Below are positions 1 through 8,468 of a stretch of DNA of 41,918 nucleotides, piece by piece. Under the pieces are notes generated by a model. The model had not been told where the DNA came from. It made no database searches and worked only from the letters and a program-made list of their open reading frames with translations. Location of the stretch: NCBI GenBank assembly GCA_900546215.1, contig URCD01000012.1, positions 1-41,918 of the forward strand. Reading direction: 5' to 3'. The position numbers and the translations under genes were made by a program. Numbering within the stretch: the stretch's first letter is position 1; each line of letters opens with the position of its first letter. This DNA is from an uncultured Eubacteriales bacterium. GTDB taxonomy: Bacteria > Bacillota > Clostridia > Lachnospirales > Anaerotignaceae.

Positions 1-1115
1 TCACGTACCTCTTTAGGAATCATTGTATGTGTCATAGCTGCCGCCTGCTCCACCAGCGTCTCCGTATCTCCAAGGGATACAGCAAGCGTACACAGCTTCA
101 GGCTGTTGATAAATTTCTTTCCGGCCTCAAGTCCTCCGGCCACGTCAAAGCTGATCATTCCGCCACCGCCAAGCATTTGGCGTTTTGCGATTTCATACTG
201 TGGATTTGATTCCAAAAACGGATAGCGGACAATTTCAATTTTCGGATTTTTTTCGAGCCAGTTGGCAATTTTCAGAGCGCTTTCATTATACTGGCGCATT
301 CTGACACCAAGTGTTTTCAGTCCGCGGCAAGTTAAAAATGCGGTAAACGGAGCCATTACCGAGCCAAAATGCATTAATGTTCCCAATCGGCATTCTCTCA
401 AAAAAGCTTCGTCATTAGAAACGACAGCACCGCCCAATAGATCACCGTGGCCTCCTATGTATTTAGTCAAGCTGTGTATTACCACGTCCACGCCAAAATC
501 CAATGGATTAGTATTATACGGGGTTGCGAAGGTATTATCCATGAACACCTTGACCCCATGCTTATGTGCAATCCTTACAACCTCCTGTATATCTACCAGC
601 ACCATAGTTGGGTTCGCAGGCGATTCCACATAGATAAGCCTGGTATTTGGTTTAATCAGGCTCTCAAGCTGACTTAAATCCTGTGCGTCAAACACATCGT
701 GCTCAATGCCGAAACGCGGAAGCCAATCGCTGGTAATATCTTCGGTTCCAGAATATTTTGCCTTGGAAAAAATCGCATGGTCGCCGCACTTCAGCAGTGC
801 AAACAAAGCTCCAGAGACAGCGCCCATTCCCGAAGCATAGGCTACCGCTCCCTTGCCATGTTCCAGTGCCGCCAGCTTCTGCTCCAAATAGTCTACAGAT
901 GGATTTGTTATACGGCTGTAAGCATAGCTTTCAGCAAAATCGTCACAGGCTTTTACAGCCTCATCGGTTGAGTCAAAATAAAATGTGGAAGTTTGATATA
1001 TGGGAGGAATCAGAGCTCCATAGGTATCCCTTGGTTCTCCTGCATGAACCTCTACCGTATCAAATTTAAGTTTTTTCGTTTCAAGTTTTGGGTGTCTTAA
1101 AATAAGCTGACTCAT
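1..1115 (-). CDS. Cys/Met metabolism PLP-dependent lyase/transferase, partial (C-terminus outside window)
   Basis: The first 371 codons of a PLP enzyme of the Cys/Met metabolism family (methionine gamma-lyase, cystathionine lyase, O-acetylhomoserine sulfhydrylase group) read on the minus strand from an ATG preceded by AGGAGGAG. The frame runs off the left edge at IPKEVR, a motif normally followed by about 25-30 more residues. Visible marks are the N-terminal VHAGEP, YSRITNPS, the YASGM segment, DNTFATPY and SLTKYIGGHGD, whose lysine (about residue 218) should carry PLP. Family members break C-S or C-gamma bonds of sulfur amino acids; methionine gamma-lyase gives methanethiol, ammonia and 2-oxobutyrate. 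Substrate cannot be fixed from sequence alone. It is a clear but divergent relative of the lyase at 3700-4899. Confidence 0.9.
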   Translation of the reverse strand, partial: MSQLILRHPKLETKKLKFDTVEVHAGEPRDTYGALIPPIYQTSTFYFDSTDEAVKACDDFAESYAYSRITNPSVDYLEQKLAALEHGKGAVAYASGMGAVSGALFALLKCGDHAIFSKAKYSGTEDITSDWLPRFGIEHDVFDAQDLSQLESLIKPNTRLIYVESPANPTMVLVDIQEVVRIAHKHGVKVFMDNTFATPYNTNPLDFGVDVVIHSLTKYIGGHGDLLGGAVVSNDEAFLRECRLGTLMHFGSVMAPFTAFLTCRGLKTLGVRMRQYNESALKIANWLEKNPKIEIVRYPFLESNPQYEIAKRQMLGGGGMISFDVAGGLEAGKKFINSLKLCTLAVSLGDTETLVEQAAAMTHTMIPKEVR

Positions 1116-1237
1116 AAGCAACTCCTCCTATTATTGATTTAACTTTTCCGATTCAAAATAACAAATATTTTATAAAAATAGAAATACCGGAATATTATTG
1201 CTTCCAATAACTAAAAGTTAAACCATCCGAAGCTGTT

Positions 1238-2152
1238 TTAATCTTCTGCACTGAATATTTGAAGATAATTAACAAATTTTGCAGCCGGCGCGGAAAGTAT
1301 ATGCGACTTATGGCAAATCCATCCTATGGAAACCGGAGTATCAAATCCGGTAACCGGCCTCTTTACTATACCAAGATCCCTATTGCTTGAAACAATCAAA
1401 CCGGTGCCCAAGTCATATCCCTTAGACCTAAGCATTACCTGCGCGCTTTGATAAAGCCCGTCTACTATAATTACCTTTTTGGGGTAAAACCCAGGAATTA
1501 AAAATTCCTCATGCAGTATTGAGGGCGAATCTGAATTAAGCTCGTACATAATGCATGGATATGGCTGAAGCTCCTCAATATCAACCGTCTCTTTGACAGC
1601 CAACGGGTGGTCCTTATGAAAAAAAACATACGGAATACTCGTGACAAGCTCGTGAAATTCCAAATTGTTATCCCCAAACACCCTGTTCATATGCTTCTTA
1701 TTGTCAGCACTAACAAACAGTATGCCTATTTCCGACGTTTTATCCGTTACCTGCTGAATAACTTCCGGATTTTGCCCTAAAAGCAATTTGTAAGTATAAA
1801 ACTCCTTGTCAGTCACATTCTGAAACTTGATGAAAGCGTCTACCACAAAGCAGTAATGCTGGCTGCTTACGCTCAGCGTTTCATGGCTTTTTAATGCATC
1901 CTTACAAAAATGACTGGAAATACGGTCCGCGTCATTAAGCAGCCGGTTTCCCATATCCACCAGTTCCCGTCCCTCAGCGGTCAGAGTAATACCGGATGAG
2001 CCTCGTACAAAAATGGTTATTCCCAGCTCCTCCTCCAGCGCGTACACCATTTTGCTGATGCCAGGTTGGGAAACATATAGGTTTTGCGCGGCTTTGCTGA
2101 AAGAGCCGCATTTGGCTACCATAGAAATATACTTAAGCTGCATTAATGTCAT
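1238..2152 (-). CDS. LysR-family transcriptional regulator
   Basis: This 304-residue protein has the LysR layout: an N-terminal winged helix-turn-helix (about residues 1-60, with FSKAAQNLYVSQPGISK as the recognition region), a linker helix, and a substrate-binding domain fold from about residue 90 to the end. It probably controls the adjacent amino-acid genes. It is transcribed divergently from brnQ, 229 bases away, the usual arrangement for a LysR regulator and its target. The small-molecule effector is unknown; a branched-chain or sulfur amino acid, or a derived 2-oxo acid, would fit the neighbours. The lyase at 1-1115 lies upstream on the same strand, so readthrough from it is unlikely because that gene points away. 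Family assignment is firm; the target is inferred. Confidence 0.92.
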   Translation of the reverse strand: MTLMQLKYISMVAKCGSFSKAAQNLYVSQPGISKMVYALEEELGITIFVRGSSGITLTAEGRELVDMGNRLLNDADRISSHFCKDALKSHETLSVSSQHYCFVVDAFIKFQNVTDKEFYTYKLLLGQNPEVIQQVTDKTSEIGILFVSADNKKHMNRVFGDNNLEFHELVTSIPYVFFHKDHPLAVKETVDIEELQPYPCIMYELNSDSPSILHEEFLIPGFYPKKVIIVDGLYQSAQVMLRSKGYDLGTGLIVSSNRDLGIVKRPVTGFDTPVSIGWICHKSHILSAPAAKFVNYLQIFSAED

Positions 2153-2268
2153 TTTCCCACATTCCTTCCCATTTTTGCATATTTTTTTTTATTATATCAT
2201 CTAATCCGGCAGTATTTAAATATAAAATTTTATTCACTGTATTAAAAAAAGTATTAGCCACGGATAAC

Positions 2269-2307
2269 TTATGTTTATTAGACAATGAAATGCAAACATA
2301 ATAGAAT
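2269..2307 (+). promoter_or_regulatory. Candidate brnQ promoter overlapped by an inverted repeat operator
   Basis: A perfect 8-base inverted repeat, TTATGTTT at 2269-2276 and AAACATAA at 2294-2301, is separated by 17 bases. It overlaps a plausible -35 TTAGAC (2278-2283) and abuts a -10 TAGAAT (2302-2307) at 18-base spacing, facing brnQ. The placement suits binding by the divergent LysR protein, but LysR boxes usually sit further upstream, so the assignment is tentative. Confidence 0.4.
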
Positions 2308-2381
2308 ATTATGTACAAAGAAAAATACAATCAGTACAGCAGCAAGCAGCAGAAAAGTATTAAGTTAAAGGAGAGTATTAT

Positions 2382-3677
2382 ATGGAGCAAAAGAAAATTA
2401 AATTTACTGATGTATTATTTATCGGCCTGGCATTCTTCGCCACCTATTTTGGAGCAGGAAACCTGATTTTCCCGCCAATGCTCGGCCTTCAAAGCGGCCA
2501 GAGCTGGGGTTCCGGTATGATTGGTATGCTGGCCTCGGGAGTTGGTCTGCCAATCCTGTCATTATTGGTTTTAGGTAATTTTGGCAACGTACAGGCCATT
2601 TCAGACCATGTGAACAAAAAATTTTACAACGTTTTTATTGGCGCAATTATGATTCTTTGCTGCTGTGTATCGATTCCAAGGACAGCGGCAGTAGGAATTG
2701 AAATGGGGCTGCAGGGCGTATGGAGCGGTGCCCCATACCTGATTTCCGTTGTAATTTACTTTGTACTTGCATTTTTCTTTGCCAAAGACAGAGGCACCGC
2801 ATTGGATAAGGTCGGAAGAATTCTGACGCCGGTCATGACTGTTATCCTTTTAATTCTGGTTATTAAAGGCGCGGCAAGTCCAATAGGCACTCCGGCAGAG
2901 CCTTCTGTTGACAACGCATTTTTAAACAGCTTCCTTGGCGGCTACAGCACCGGCGACGTACTTGTTTCATTCCTTATGGCTTCTGTTTTCTTTTCGACAA
3001 TCCGTAATCACGGATATGACGGCAAACAGCTTAAGAAGGTTAATTTAGGTGCCGGACTTGTTGCAGCCTTATGCCTTGCAATTATTTACGGCGGCCTGCT
3101 GTTCATGGGCGCCTGCGTCAGCGGAGAATATACGCCTGATTCTATCAGCAACGCTAATCTTCTACTGACCATTATTCATTCAAGCGGCGGTCAGATTGCA
3201 ATCTACGGGCTTTGTCTGTCAGTTCTTCTTGCCTGCCTGACTACTGCAATCGGGCAGATAACAGCGGTAGCGGATTTCTTTGAGGAAGCCTCCAACGGTA
3301 AGCTTCCCTATAAAATTCTGGTAATAGTTGTTCCCGTTGTCACAACGTTAGTAGCCAGCTTTGGTCTGGACACTATTGTAACGCTGACTTCACCGTGGTT
3401 TTCATTTATGTACCCCATAGCTCTTGTTATTATGCTATTGGGTATCTTCTCCAAATGGATTCCTAACGACGGCGGATATAAAGGCGCAGCCTATTTGACG
3501 GTTGTATATGCAATTTTAGACCTTCCGGCTGAATACGGCGTGCATGTTGGATTTTTAGACAGCATTCTCAACCGTATTCCACTGTACAGCCTCGGTTTTG
3601 GCTGGATTGTTCCGGCTGTTGTCGGTTTTATAATTGGACTGATTATATATCCTCGTATGAAAAAAACAAACGCTTAA
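2382..3677 (+). CDS. brnQ: Branched-chain amino acid:cation symporter BrnQ
   Basis: The 431-residue product is a membrane protein of the LIVCS (BrnQ) family, which imports leucine, isoleucine and valine with Na+ or H+. The family signature FFATYFGAGNLIFPPMLG lies near the N-terminus, and about twelve hydrophobic segments follow to a short basic tail. Length matches the family (about 430-450). The start ATG follows AAAGGAG at normal spacing. The lyase gene begins 22 bases after the stop, so the two are probably one transcript under the divergent LysR regulator. Pairing with a Cys/Met-family lyase hints that the physiological substrate could include methionine, which some BrnQ proteins carry; that is inference. 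Confidence 0.95.
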   Translation: MEQKKIKFTDVLFIGLAFFATYFGAGNLIFPPMLGLQSGQSWGSGMIGMLASGVGLPILSLLVLGNFGNVQAISDHVNKKFYNVFIGAIMILCCCVSIPRTAAVGIEMGLQGVWSGAPYLISVVIYFVLAFFFAKDRGTALDKVGRILTPVMTVILLILVIKGAASPIGTPAEPSVDNAFLNSFLGGYSTGDVLVSFLMASVFFSTIRNHGYDGKQLKKVNLGAGLVAALCLAIIYGGLLFMGACVSGEYTPDSISNANLLLTIIHSSGGQIAIYGLCLSVLLACLTTAIGQITAVADFFEEASNGKLPYKILVIVVPVVTTLVASFGLDTIVTLTSPWFSFMYPIALVIMLLGIFSKWIPNDGGYKGAAYLTVVYAILDLPAEYGVHVGFLDSILNRIPLYSLGFGWIVPAVVGFIIGLIIYPRMKKTNA

Positions 3678-3699
3678 AATATTGAAAGGAGACTATTAA

Positions 3700-4899
3700 A
3701 TGTCTGTTAATAAAGGTGACTCTACAAAATACGTACATACAGGAAACGGTGAGCTTTGCTACGGTTTGAACAAGGCTCTGACAGTTCCTGAAACATTTCC
3801 TATTTATCTTTCTTCCGCGTATATATTCGACTCCATTGATCCAATCGATCAGATTTGTGACCAAGGAGCTCCCGGCTACGCATACTTTCGTTTAGGCAAT
3901 CCGAATGCCGACGCCACTTCTCAGATTTTGGCAGCCGGCGACGGTGCGGAAAAGGGCTTGGTGTTTGCTTCCGGCATGGCGGCTATAACCACAGCCATAT
4001 TAGCAAATGTCAAACCCGGCGACCACATTGTAGCATCTCCTATCATTTACGGCGAGACCTTCTATTTTCTTAAGAACGAGCTTAAACGCTGGGGCGTAGA
4101 AACGACCTTTATTGATTTTAACACCCAGGATGTGGCTGACTACATAAAACCGAACACCACTCTTGTTTACGGTGAAACTATCGCTAATCCGCTGATGTCG
4201 GTTCCTGATATAAAGTACCTGGCTGATACAGCTCACTCACACGGAGCCAAGCTGTTCATTGATAATACCTTCGCCACCTCTATAATAGCTAAGCCCATTA
4301 AATACGGAGTGGATTTGGTTTTATACAGCGCAACCAAATATCTTGGCGGACATGATGATATTGTAGGCGGAGCGGCTTTAGGCTCGGCGGAAATCATACA
4401 GAATTTGAACTTCTACCTCGGTCTGTACGGTTCAAATCTGGGAGCTACTGAATCATGGCTTTTAGCCCGCAGTCTTCGCACGCTTCCTCTCAGGGTCAAG
4501 AAGATGTCTGAAAACGCACTTGCTCTGGCCAATTTTTTTGAAAGCCATCCAAAGGTTGAGAAGGTATACTATCCCGGCCTAGACTCATCTCCCAGCAAGA
4601 AACTTGCCGACAGCCAATTCGAGGGAAACGGATACGGAGGTATGCTCAGCGTTAATTTCTGTGGAGGTCAGGCGGAAATAGATAAGCTTATAAGCAACTT
4701 ACATCTTGTCAGGTTCGTTCCTACGCTGGCCGGAGTCTGCACCACCCTTACCTATCCTCCAAGAGCCTCTCACAGGGATCTTACTCCTGACGAGCTTGCC
4801 GCAATCGGAATAACAATGGGACAGATACGGCTTTCCTCGGGTCTTGAGGACATTGACGATTTACTTAACGACTTTGACCAAGCTCTCGCTAAAATGTAA
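3700..4899 (+). CDS. Cys/Met metabolism PLP-dependent lyase (methionine gamma-lyase-like)
   Basis: A complete 399-residue fold-type I PLP enzyme of the Cys/Met metabolism family. Marks in order are the N-terminal VHTGNG, YFRLGNPNAD (about 62-71), the FASGMAA PLP-phosphate segment (about 89-95), IIYGET (about 115-120), FIDNTFAT (about 186-193) and SATKYLGGHDD with the Schiff-base lysine at about K213. The C-terminal IRLSSGLED motif is intact. Likely activity is gamma-elimination on methionine or a related sulfur amino acid to a 2-oxo acid, ammonia and a thiol; a sulfhydrylase or cystathionine lyase cannot be excluded. It follows brnQ by 22 bases with its own AAAGGAG site and ends at a strong terminator, so uptake and degradation appear co-expressed. 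Confidence 0.9.
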   Translation: MSVNKGDSTKYVHTGNGELCYGLNKALTVPETFPIYLSSAYIFDSIDPIDQICDQGAPGYAYFRLGNPNADATSQILAAGDGAEKGLVFASGMAAITTAILANVKPGDHIVASPIIYGETFYFLKNELKRWGVETTFIDFNTQDVADYIKPNTTLVYGETIANPLMSVPDIKYLADTAHSHGAKLFIDNTFATSIIAKPIKYGVDLVLYSATKYLGGHDDIVGGAALGSAEIIQNLNFYLGLYGSNLGATESWLLARSLRTLPLRVKKMSENALALANFFESHPKVEKVYYPGLDSSPSKKLADSQFEGNGYGGMLSVNFCGGQAEIDKLISNLHLVRFVPTLAGVCTTLTYPPRASHRDLTPDELAAIGITMGQIRLSSGLEDIDDLLNDFDQALAKM

Positions 4900-4925
4900 A
4901 TATAATACGTCCACAATTTAAATAA

Positions 4926-4965
4926 GGCGTCCCTAGGCTTAATAAAGCTTGGGACGCCATTTTTT
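4926..4965 (+). terminator. Rho-independent terminator of the brnQ-lyase transcript
   Basis: GGCGTCCC at 4926-4933 pairs with GGGACGCC at 4951-4958. The stem is extended inward by AGGCTT and AAGCTT with one G-T pair around an AATA loop, and a T run follows at 4960-4965. Confidence 0.9.
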
Positions 4966-4970
4966 AACTG

Positions 4971-5007
4971 ATAAAAAACGAGGACAGTCTGTTCGACTAT
5001 CCTCGTT
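4971..5007 (-). terminator. Rho-independent terminator of the CoA-transferase gene
   Basis: AACGAGGACAGT at 4977-4988 pairs with ACTATCCTCGTT at 4996-5007 with a single mismatch/wobble. Reading the minus strand, the stem is followed by a six-T run at 4971-4977. It sits back to back with the plus-strand terminator, insulating the convergent genes. Confidence 0.88.
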
Positions 5008-5015
5008 GACATTTT

Positions 5016-6344
5016 TTAAATCATTAAGTTCATTTTTCTAGCTTCAAAAAGGAGTTCCTCTCTGAATTTTGGATGTGCAATTTCAATAAGAGCCTTAGCC
5101 CTCTGTCCCGCCGTCTTTCCTTTAAGTCTTGCAATACCATACTCTGTTACAACGTTATCTATATCATTTTTAGTAGTTGTTACAGCAGCTCCCGGTGTAA
5201 GGATAGGCTTTATTTTACTGATTGTTCCATTCTTAGCTGTGGAGTTCATAGCTATAAAGCTCTTTCCTCCCTTTGAATTAGCTGTGCCTCTAACAAAGTC
5301 CAGCTGTCCTCCTGTACCACTGTATGGTTTCCAGCCTATTGACTCTGAACATACCTGACCGAGGAAATCAATTTCAAGTCCAGCGTTAATGGAAATAAAA
5401 TTATCAAGCTTTCCGATTATCGAAGGGTCATTTACATAGTCAACCCCGTGGAGCTCAATTGAGCGGTTGTCATCAAGGAAATCATACATCCTTTTAGAGC
5501 CCCAACAGAAAGCAGCGACTGTCTTGCCTACATCAATATTCTTTTTCATATTTGTAACAGCCCCGGCCTCAATAAGGTCGACCATACTGTCTGTAAACAT
5601 TTCAGTATGTATTCCAAGATCCTTCTTTTCAAGAAGAAGCTTACCAACAGCATTTGGAACTTCGCCGATACCAAACTGAATTGTTGCTCCGTCAGGTATA
5701 AGCTCAGCAATCATGGCGCCCATTCTCTTACTGTTTTCGGATAACGGAAGCTCTTCAAGCGTAGGCATTGGATATGAGCTTTCACAAACCGCTGTCGCCT
5801 GTGATATATGTACAACATGAGTTCCCATAACTCTTGGAACCTGATCATTTACTTCAAGGAAAACGTATTTGGCTCTTTCAAGCTGGGCAAGAGTTTCCGC
5901 TGCCACAAGCCCAAATGAAAAGAATCCATGCTTATCCATAGGTGATACCGTTGCATAGAAAACATCTACCTTAGGAACTCTTTCTCTCCAGAGCATCGGT
6001 ATCTGACTGTAGTGCGCAGGCATGTAATCAAATCGGCCTTCCTGTACACCCGCTCTTGAAGCGGCTGTCGTAAACCATGATACATGATAGTACTTTCCTG
6101 CAAGCTCCGGATCAAGATAATCCCCGCCTCCGGGTGAAAGTACACTGTGGTGCTGAACATTTGTTATCTCGTCTCTTCTTGCTCTCTCTCCTATAGCATG
6201 TACAATAGCCTTAGGCTCAGCCATGCATGTAGGACACGCACAGACAAAATCATCTTCAATATATTCAGCGATTTCATCGGGTGTTCTAAGCTTAGCTTTG
6301 TAGATACCAAGATATCTGTTGTTTGGTTCGATATTATACTCCAT
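5016..6344 (-). CDS. Acetyl-CoA hydrolase/transferase family short-chain acyl CoA-transferase
   Basis: The 442-residue product belongs to the acetyl-CoA hydrolase/transferase family that includes 4-hydroxybutyrate and butyryl-CoA:acetate CoA-transferases. Such enzymes move CoA between a short-chain acid and acetate, a last step of amino-acid or butyrate fermentation in the cytoplasm. The GIGEVPNAVG glycine-rich loop (about 225-234) precedes GIHTEM, whose Glu248 is in the position of the catalytic glutamate that forms the acyl-CoA thioester intermediate. The C-terminal ILTPGAAVTTTKNDIDNVVTEYG segment is typical. The acyl substrate (propionyl, butyryl or 4-hydroxybutyryl) cannot be decided here; nearby lyases that give 2-oxobutyrate make propionyl-CoA attractive. 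Start ATG follows AAAGGAGA. A promoter and Rex-like site lie upstream; a strong terminator follows. Confidence 0.88.
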   Translation of the reverse strand: MEYNIEPNNRYLGIYKAKLRTPDEIAEYIEDDFVCACPTCMAEPKAIVHAIGERARRDEITNVQHHSVLSPGGGDYLDPELAGKYYHVSWFTTAASRAGVQEGRFDYMPAHYSQIPMLWRERVPKVDVFYATVSPMDKHGFFSFGLVAAETLAQLERAKYVFLEVNDQVPRVMGTHVVHISQATAVCESSYPMPTLEELPLSENSKRMGAMIAELIPDGATIQFGIGEVPNAVGKLLLEKKDLGIHTEMFTDSMVDLIEAGAVTNMKKNIDVGKTVAAFCWGSKRMYDFLDDNRSIELHGVDYVNDPSIIGKLDNFISINAGLEIDFLGQVCSESIGWKPYSGTGGQLDFVRGTANSKGGKSFIAMNSTAKNGTISKIKPILTPGAAVTTTKNDIDNVVTEYGIARLKGKTAGQRAKALIEIAHPKFREELLFEARKMNLMI

Positions 6345-6422
6345 TTATACATTCTCCTTTCGAAGTACCGAGTGTACTTTTATTTCATTATATTTAATAT
6401 TTAACATATTTTCAGTCATTTG

Positions 6423-6456
6423 TACAGTATTTTTTTACAAACAATATTATACTGTA
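6423..6456. promoter_or_regulatory. Inverted repeat over the CoA-transferase start region
   Basis: TACAGTAT at 6423-6430 and ATACTGTA at 6449-6456 are perfect reverse complements with an 18-base spacer. The right arm overlaps the proposed -10 box of the CoA-transferase promoter and the left arm lies just inside the transcript, a layout suited to a repressor. No regulator is identified. Confidence 0.35.
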
Positions 6457-6473
6457 TACACTTTTTTCGTAAA
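6446..6473 (-). promoter_or_regulatory. Candidate sigma-A promoter of the CoA-transferase gene
   Basis: On the minus strand, -35 TTTACG (6468-6473) and -10 TATAAT (6446-6451) are spaced by 16 bases. Transcription would start near 6439 and give a leader of about 95 bases. Confidence 0.5.
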
Positions 6474-6505
6474 TATGTCCAAATATGCTACTATTTTAAC
6501 ACTCT

Positions 6506-6523
6506 TTGTTCATTTATTAACAA
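6506..6523. promoter_or_regulatory. Rex-like redox repressor site
   Basis: TTGTTCATTTATTAACAA matches the clostridial Rex consensus TTGTTAA-N4-TTAACAA at 13 of 14 defined positions; the only deviation is C for A in the left arm. Rex releases DNA when NADH is high and controls fermentation genes in Clostridia. The site is about 33 bases upstream of the proposed CoA-transferase -35 box. Confidence 0.5.
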
Positions 6524-6751
6524 CAAATTATAATGAAAATCCAGCTATTTCAATCGAATATATTATATTTTAACTGCCGATAACAAAAAAAAGCTATAAT
6601 AATTTAACAATAATCTAGCATTTATCATTAAAACTAATTTATTTTATAAAAACCATGTTGTCTGATAACAATTGCCATTATTTAATTATACTGGTATCTC
6701 CTCCGCCAGCTTATTTTCAATTTAATAATTCTACAGTCATCATATTCAAAC

Positions 6752-6788
6752 AAAAAAGCGTCCGTTTGCTAGCAAACGGACGCTTTTT
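6752..6788 (-). terminator. Rho-independent terminator of the EamA transporter gene
   Basis: Arms AGCGTCCGTTTGCT (6757-6770) and AGCAAACGGACGCT (6771-6784) form a perfect 28-base palindrome. The minus strand then has a six-T run (6751-6757 region), and the plus strand has TTTTT at 6784-6788. Confidence 0.88.
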
Positions 6789-6791
6789 ATA

Positions 6792-7694
6792 TTAAACCAC
6801 GTCTTTTTCACCCTTTTTAAACTCTGATATTATAAGCCCGGCAAGAGTAAGAATAGTTCCCACTGCAGAATAAGCAGTTATTTTTTCATTCAGTATTAAA
6901 GCGGATATAATTATCGTTATAACCGGCACAGCATAGATATAAACACTGGTTTTTACAGCGCCAAGTATACGCAGCGCAACGTTCCATGTAACAAAGCACA
7001 ATGCCGAAGCCCCTATTCCTAAATATACTATATTAAAGAGATTTACAGGTTCAAGAATTTTACTCAATTCAGGCTTAAATCCAGTTATAAATAAAACCGG
7101 CACCATAAAAATCAGTCCGTAGGCAAAAATATGCCGCGTAGCCTGTATCATATTATAGCCGTGTGAACTTATTTTTTTAGTTAAAATAGAGTAGGCAGCC
7201 CATACTACTGCTGACAGCACTGCAAGTATATCCCCTATAGGGCTTATATGCATTTTTGTACCGCCGAAGCTGATAATTCCTATCCCTCCAATCGCAAAAA
7301 TAAACCCAATAAAAAAGTTTGCCCTTGGCTTTTCTCCATCTAAAAACCAGTTAGCAAATAACGCGGTAAAAAACGGAGCGGCCGATATAATTACACTCAC
7401 ATTTGAAGCCATTGTATATGTAAGTGCTATATTCTCAAATAGAAAATACAGGGTTACCCCGCAAAAACCAGCTAATGCAAAAGTAATTTCATGCTTTTTC
7501 TCACGAATGTCCAGCCTTTTAGGGCATATAGCCAGTAAAGCCAAATATCCAATCATAAACCTTATAAAAAGTATTTCTACAGGGGTAAAGTCCCTAAGTA
7601 ATATTTTTGTAGATATAAAAGTTGTTCCCCAAACAAGAGCTGTCACAACACACAGCAAATGTCCTGTCATATTTTTACTGCAGTTCACAGCCAT
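6792..7694 (-). CDS. EamA (DMT superfamily) transporter
   Basis: A 300-residue membrane protein with two tandem EamA repeats, each of about five hydrophobic helices, giving ten in all. The first repeat starts with LLCVVTALVWGTTFISTKILL, and the second near residue 150 (DILAVLSAVVWAAYSILTKK). This is the usual length and layout of drug/metabolite exporters such as YdcZ/RhaT/PecM relatives, which export amino acids, metabolites or drugs. Nothing visible fixes the substrate. The start ATG follows AGGAAGA. The gene stands alone with its own terminator, and neighbouring amino-acid catabolic genes make an amino-acid or metabolite exporter plausible but unproven. Confidence 0.9.
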   Translation of the reverse strand: MAVNCSKNMTGHLLCVVTALVWGTTFISTKILLRDFTPVEILFIRFMIGYLALLAICPKRLDIREKKHEITFALAGFCGVTLYFLFENIALTYTMASNVSVIISAAPFFTALFANWFLDGEKPRANFFIGFIFAIGGIGIISFGGTKMHISPIGDILAVLSAVVWAAYSILTKKISSHGYNMIQATRHIFAYGLIFMVPVLFITGFKPELSKILEPVNLFNIVYLGIGASALCFVTWNVALRILGAVKTSVYIYAVPVITIIISALILNEKITAYSAVGTILTLAGLIISEFKKGEKDVV

Positions 7695-7797
7695 TCTTCC
7701 TTTACTAAAAATTTTCTTTTTATTATAAACCTTACTCTAAGGATAATGTCAATATAAGTTTTTCTATATCAGAATTCTTCTACAATTGAAATACCAA

Positions 7798-7863
7798 ACG
7801 GCCCGCCTGATAATATCAGGCGGGCCGTAATCACAAAACACAGTGACCTCAGGCCGCTGTGTT
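7798..7863 (-). terminator. Two hairpins downstream of the P-loop gene, probable terminator
   Basis: Nearest the gene, AACACAG (7837-7843) pairs with CTGTGTT (7857-7863), followed on the minus strand by a short T run. Beyond it a 15-base GC-rich stem, with arms at 7798-7812 and 7814-7828 and a one-base centre, is nearly loopless. The T runs are weak, so termination is likely but not textbook. Confidence 0.55.
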
Positions 7864-7879
7864 ATCTATTCAGTTTTAA

Positions 7880-8293
7880 TCAAGCGATATATTTTCTTAT
7901 CTGATCAGGCACTGCACTCATCGGCGCACTGTAAATCAGAGTAAAGTCTACGCTGTAATCGTTCGAGATCCTTTCAAGTATCTCACACAAGCTCTCAACA
8001 TCATCCGAGTTGAGCGATTGAATTATATTGTTTAAACCGTCAACAAATATTTTTTGAATGTCGCCATTCTGAGAAAGAATACCATAAATAAAGCCTATAA
8101 ATACTTCGTAATCACAAATCTTAAACTTTGAAGTCTCAACAAATCTTATACCGTAATGCAGATCATACATATGTCTGCTGTCATCGTCGATAAATACTAC
8201 GTTACCGTCGATAGTTTTGGAAGCCTCATTTGCCATTTCTATGAGTCTCTTAGTTTTACCCTGTCCTTTTTCACCTGCAAGAATCTGAATCAT
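7880..8293 (-). CDS. Small P-loop NTPase of unknown function
   Basis: A 137-residue soluble protein starting MIQILAGEKGQGKTKRLIE, where GEKGQGKT (residues 7-14) is a clear Walker A motif. KIFVDGLNNI (about residues 81-90) is a candidate Walker B strand with a single aspartate. It is too short for a full RecA or kinase fold plus lid, so it may be a minimal ATP-binding domain. I do not recognise a named family. A strong AAGGGGGAA ribosome site precedes the ATG. It is followed on the same strand by a probable terminator. The acidic small protein gene at 8469-8735 lies upstream in the same direction, 175 bases away. Confidence 0.8.
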   Translation of the reverse strand: MIQILAGEKGQGKTKRLIEMANEASKTIDGNVVFIDDDSRHMYDLHYGIRFVETSKFKICDYEVFIGFIYGILSQNGDIQKIFVDGLNNIIQSLNSDDVESLCEILERISNDYSVDFTLIYSAPMSAVPDQIRKYIA

Positions 8294-8468
8294 GGTAATT
8301 CCCCCTTTTATTTGTTGTGGTATTTTATTTTGTTTTCTATACTTTTATAGTTCTTTAAAACTTCTTTAAATCCTTCTTTATTTAAGCTGAAAATATATAC
8401 AGATTTTGCTGTCAATTTTTGTTGAACATATCCCTGTACATTTATATTGTTCAGCATTTTATACTATC

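Larger units (their letters stand above)
6345..6751. other. AT-rich intergenic region with regulatory sites, no gene
   Basis: This 400-base region between two minus-strand genes is very AT-rich. It holds the CoA-transferase promoter, an inverted repeat and a Rex-like palindrome listed separately, plus a small hairpin (AAGTAC/GTACTT, about 6362-6378) just before the CoA-transferase ribosome site. Short frames across it have neither a ribosome site nor protein-like composition. From 6530 to 6751 nothing further was recognised. Confidence 0.6.

Noticed and set aside
1190..1215. Small hairpin TTATTG/CAATAA downstream of the LysR gene
   Set aside because: Six base pairs and no T run; too weak to call a terminator.
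6147..6573. Plus-strand frames antisense to and upstream of the CoA-transferase
   Set aside because: Shadow of the real minus-strand gene and of its AT-rich leader; no start signals.
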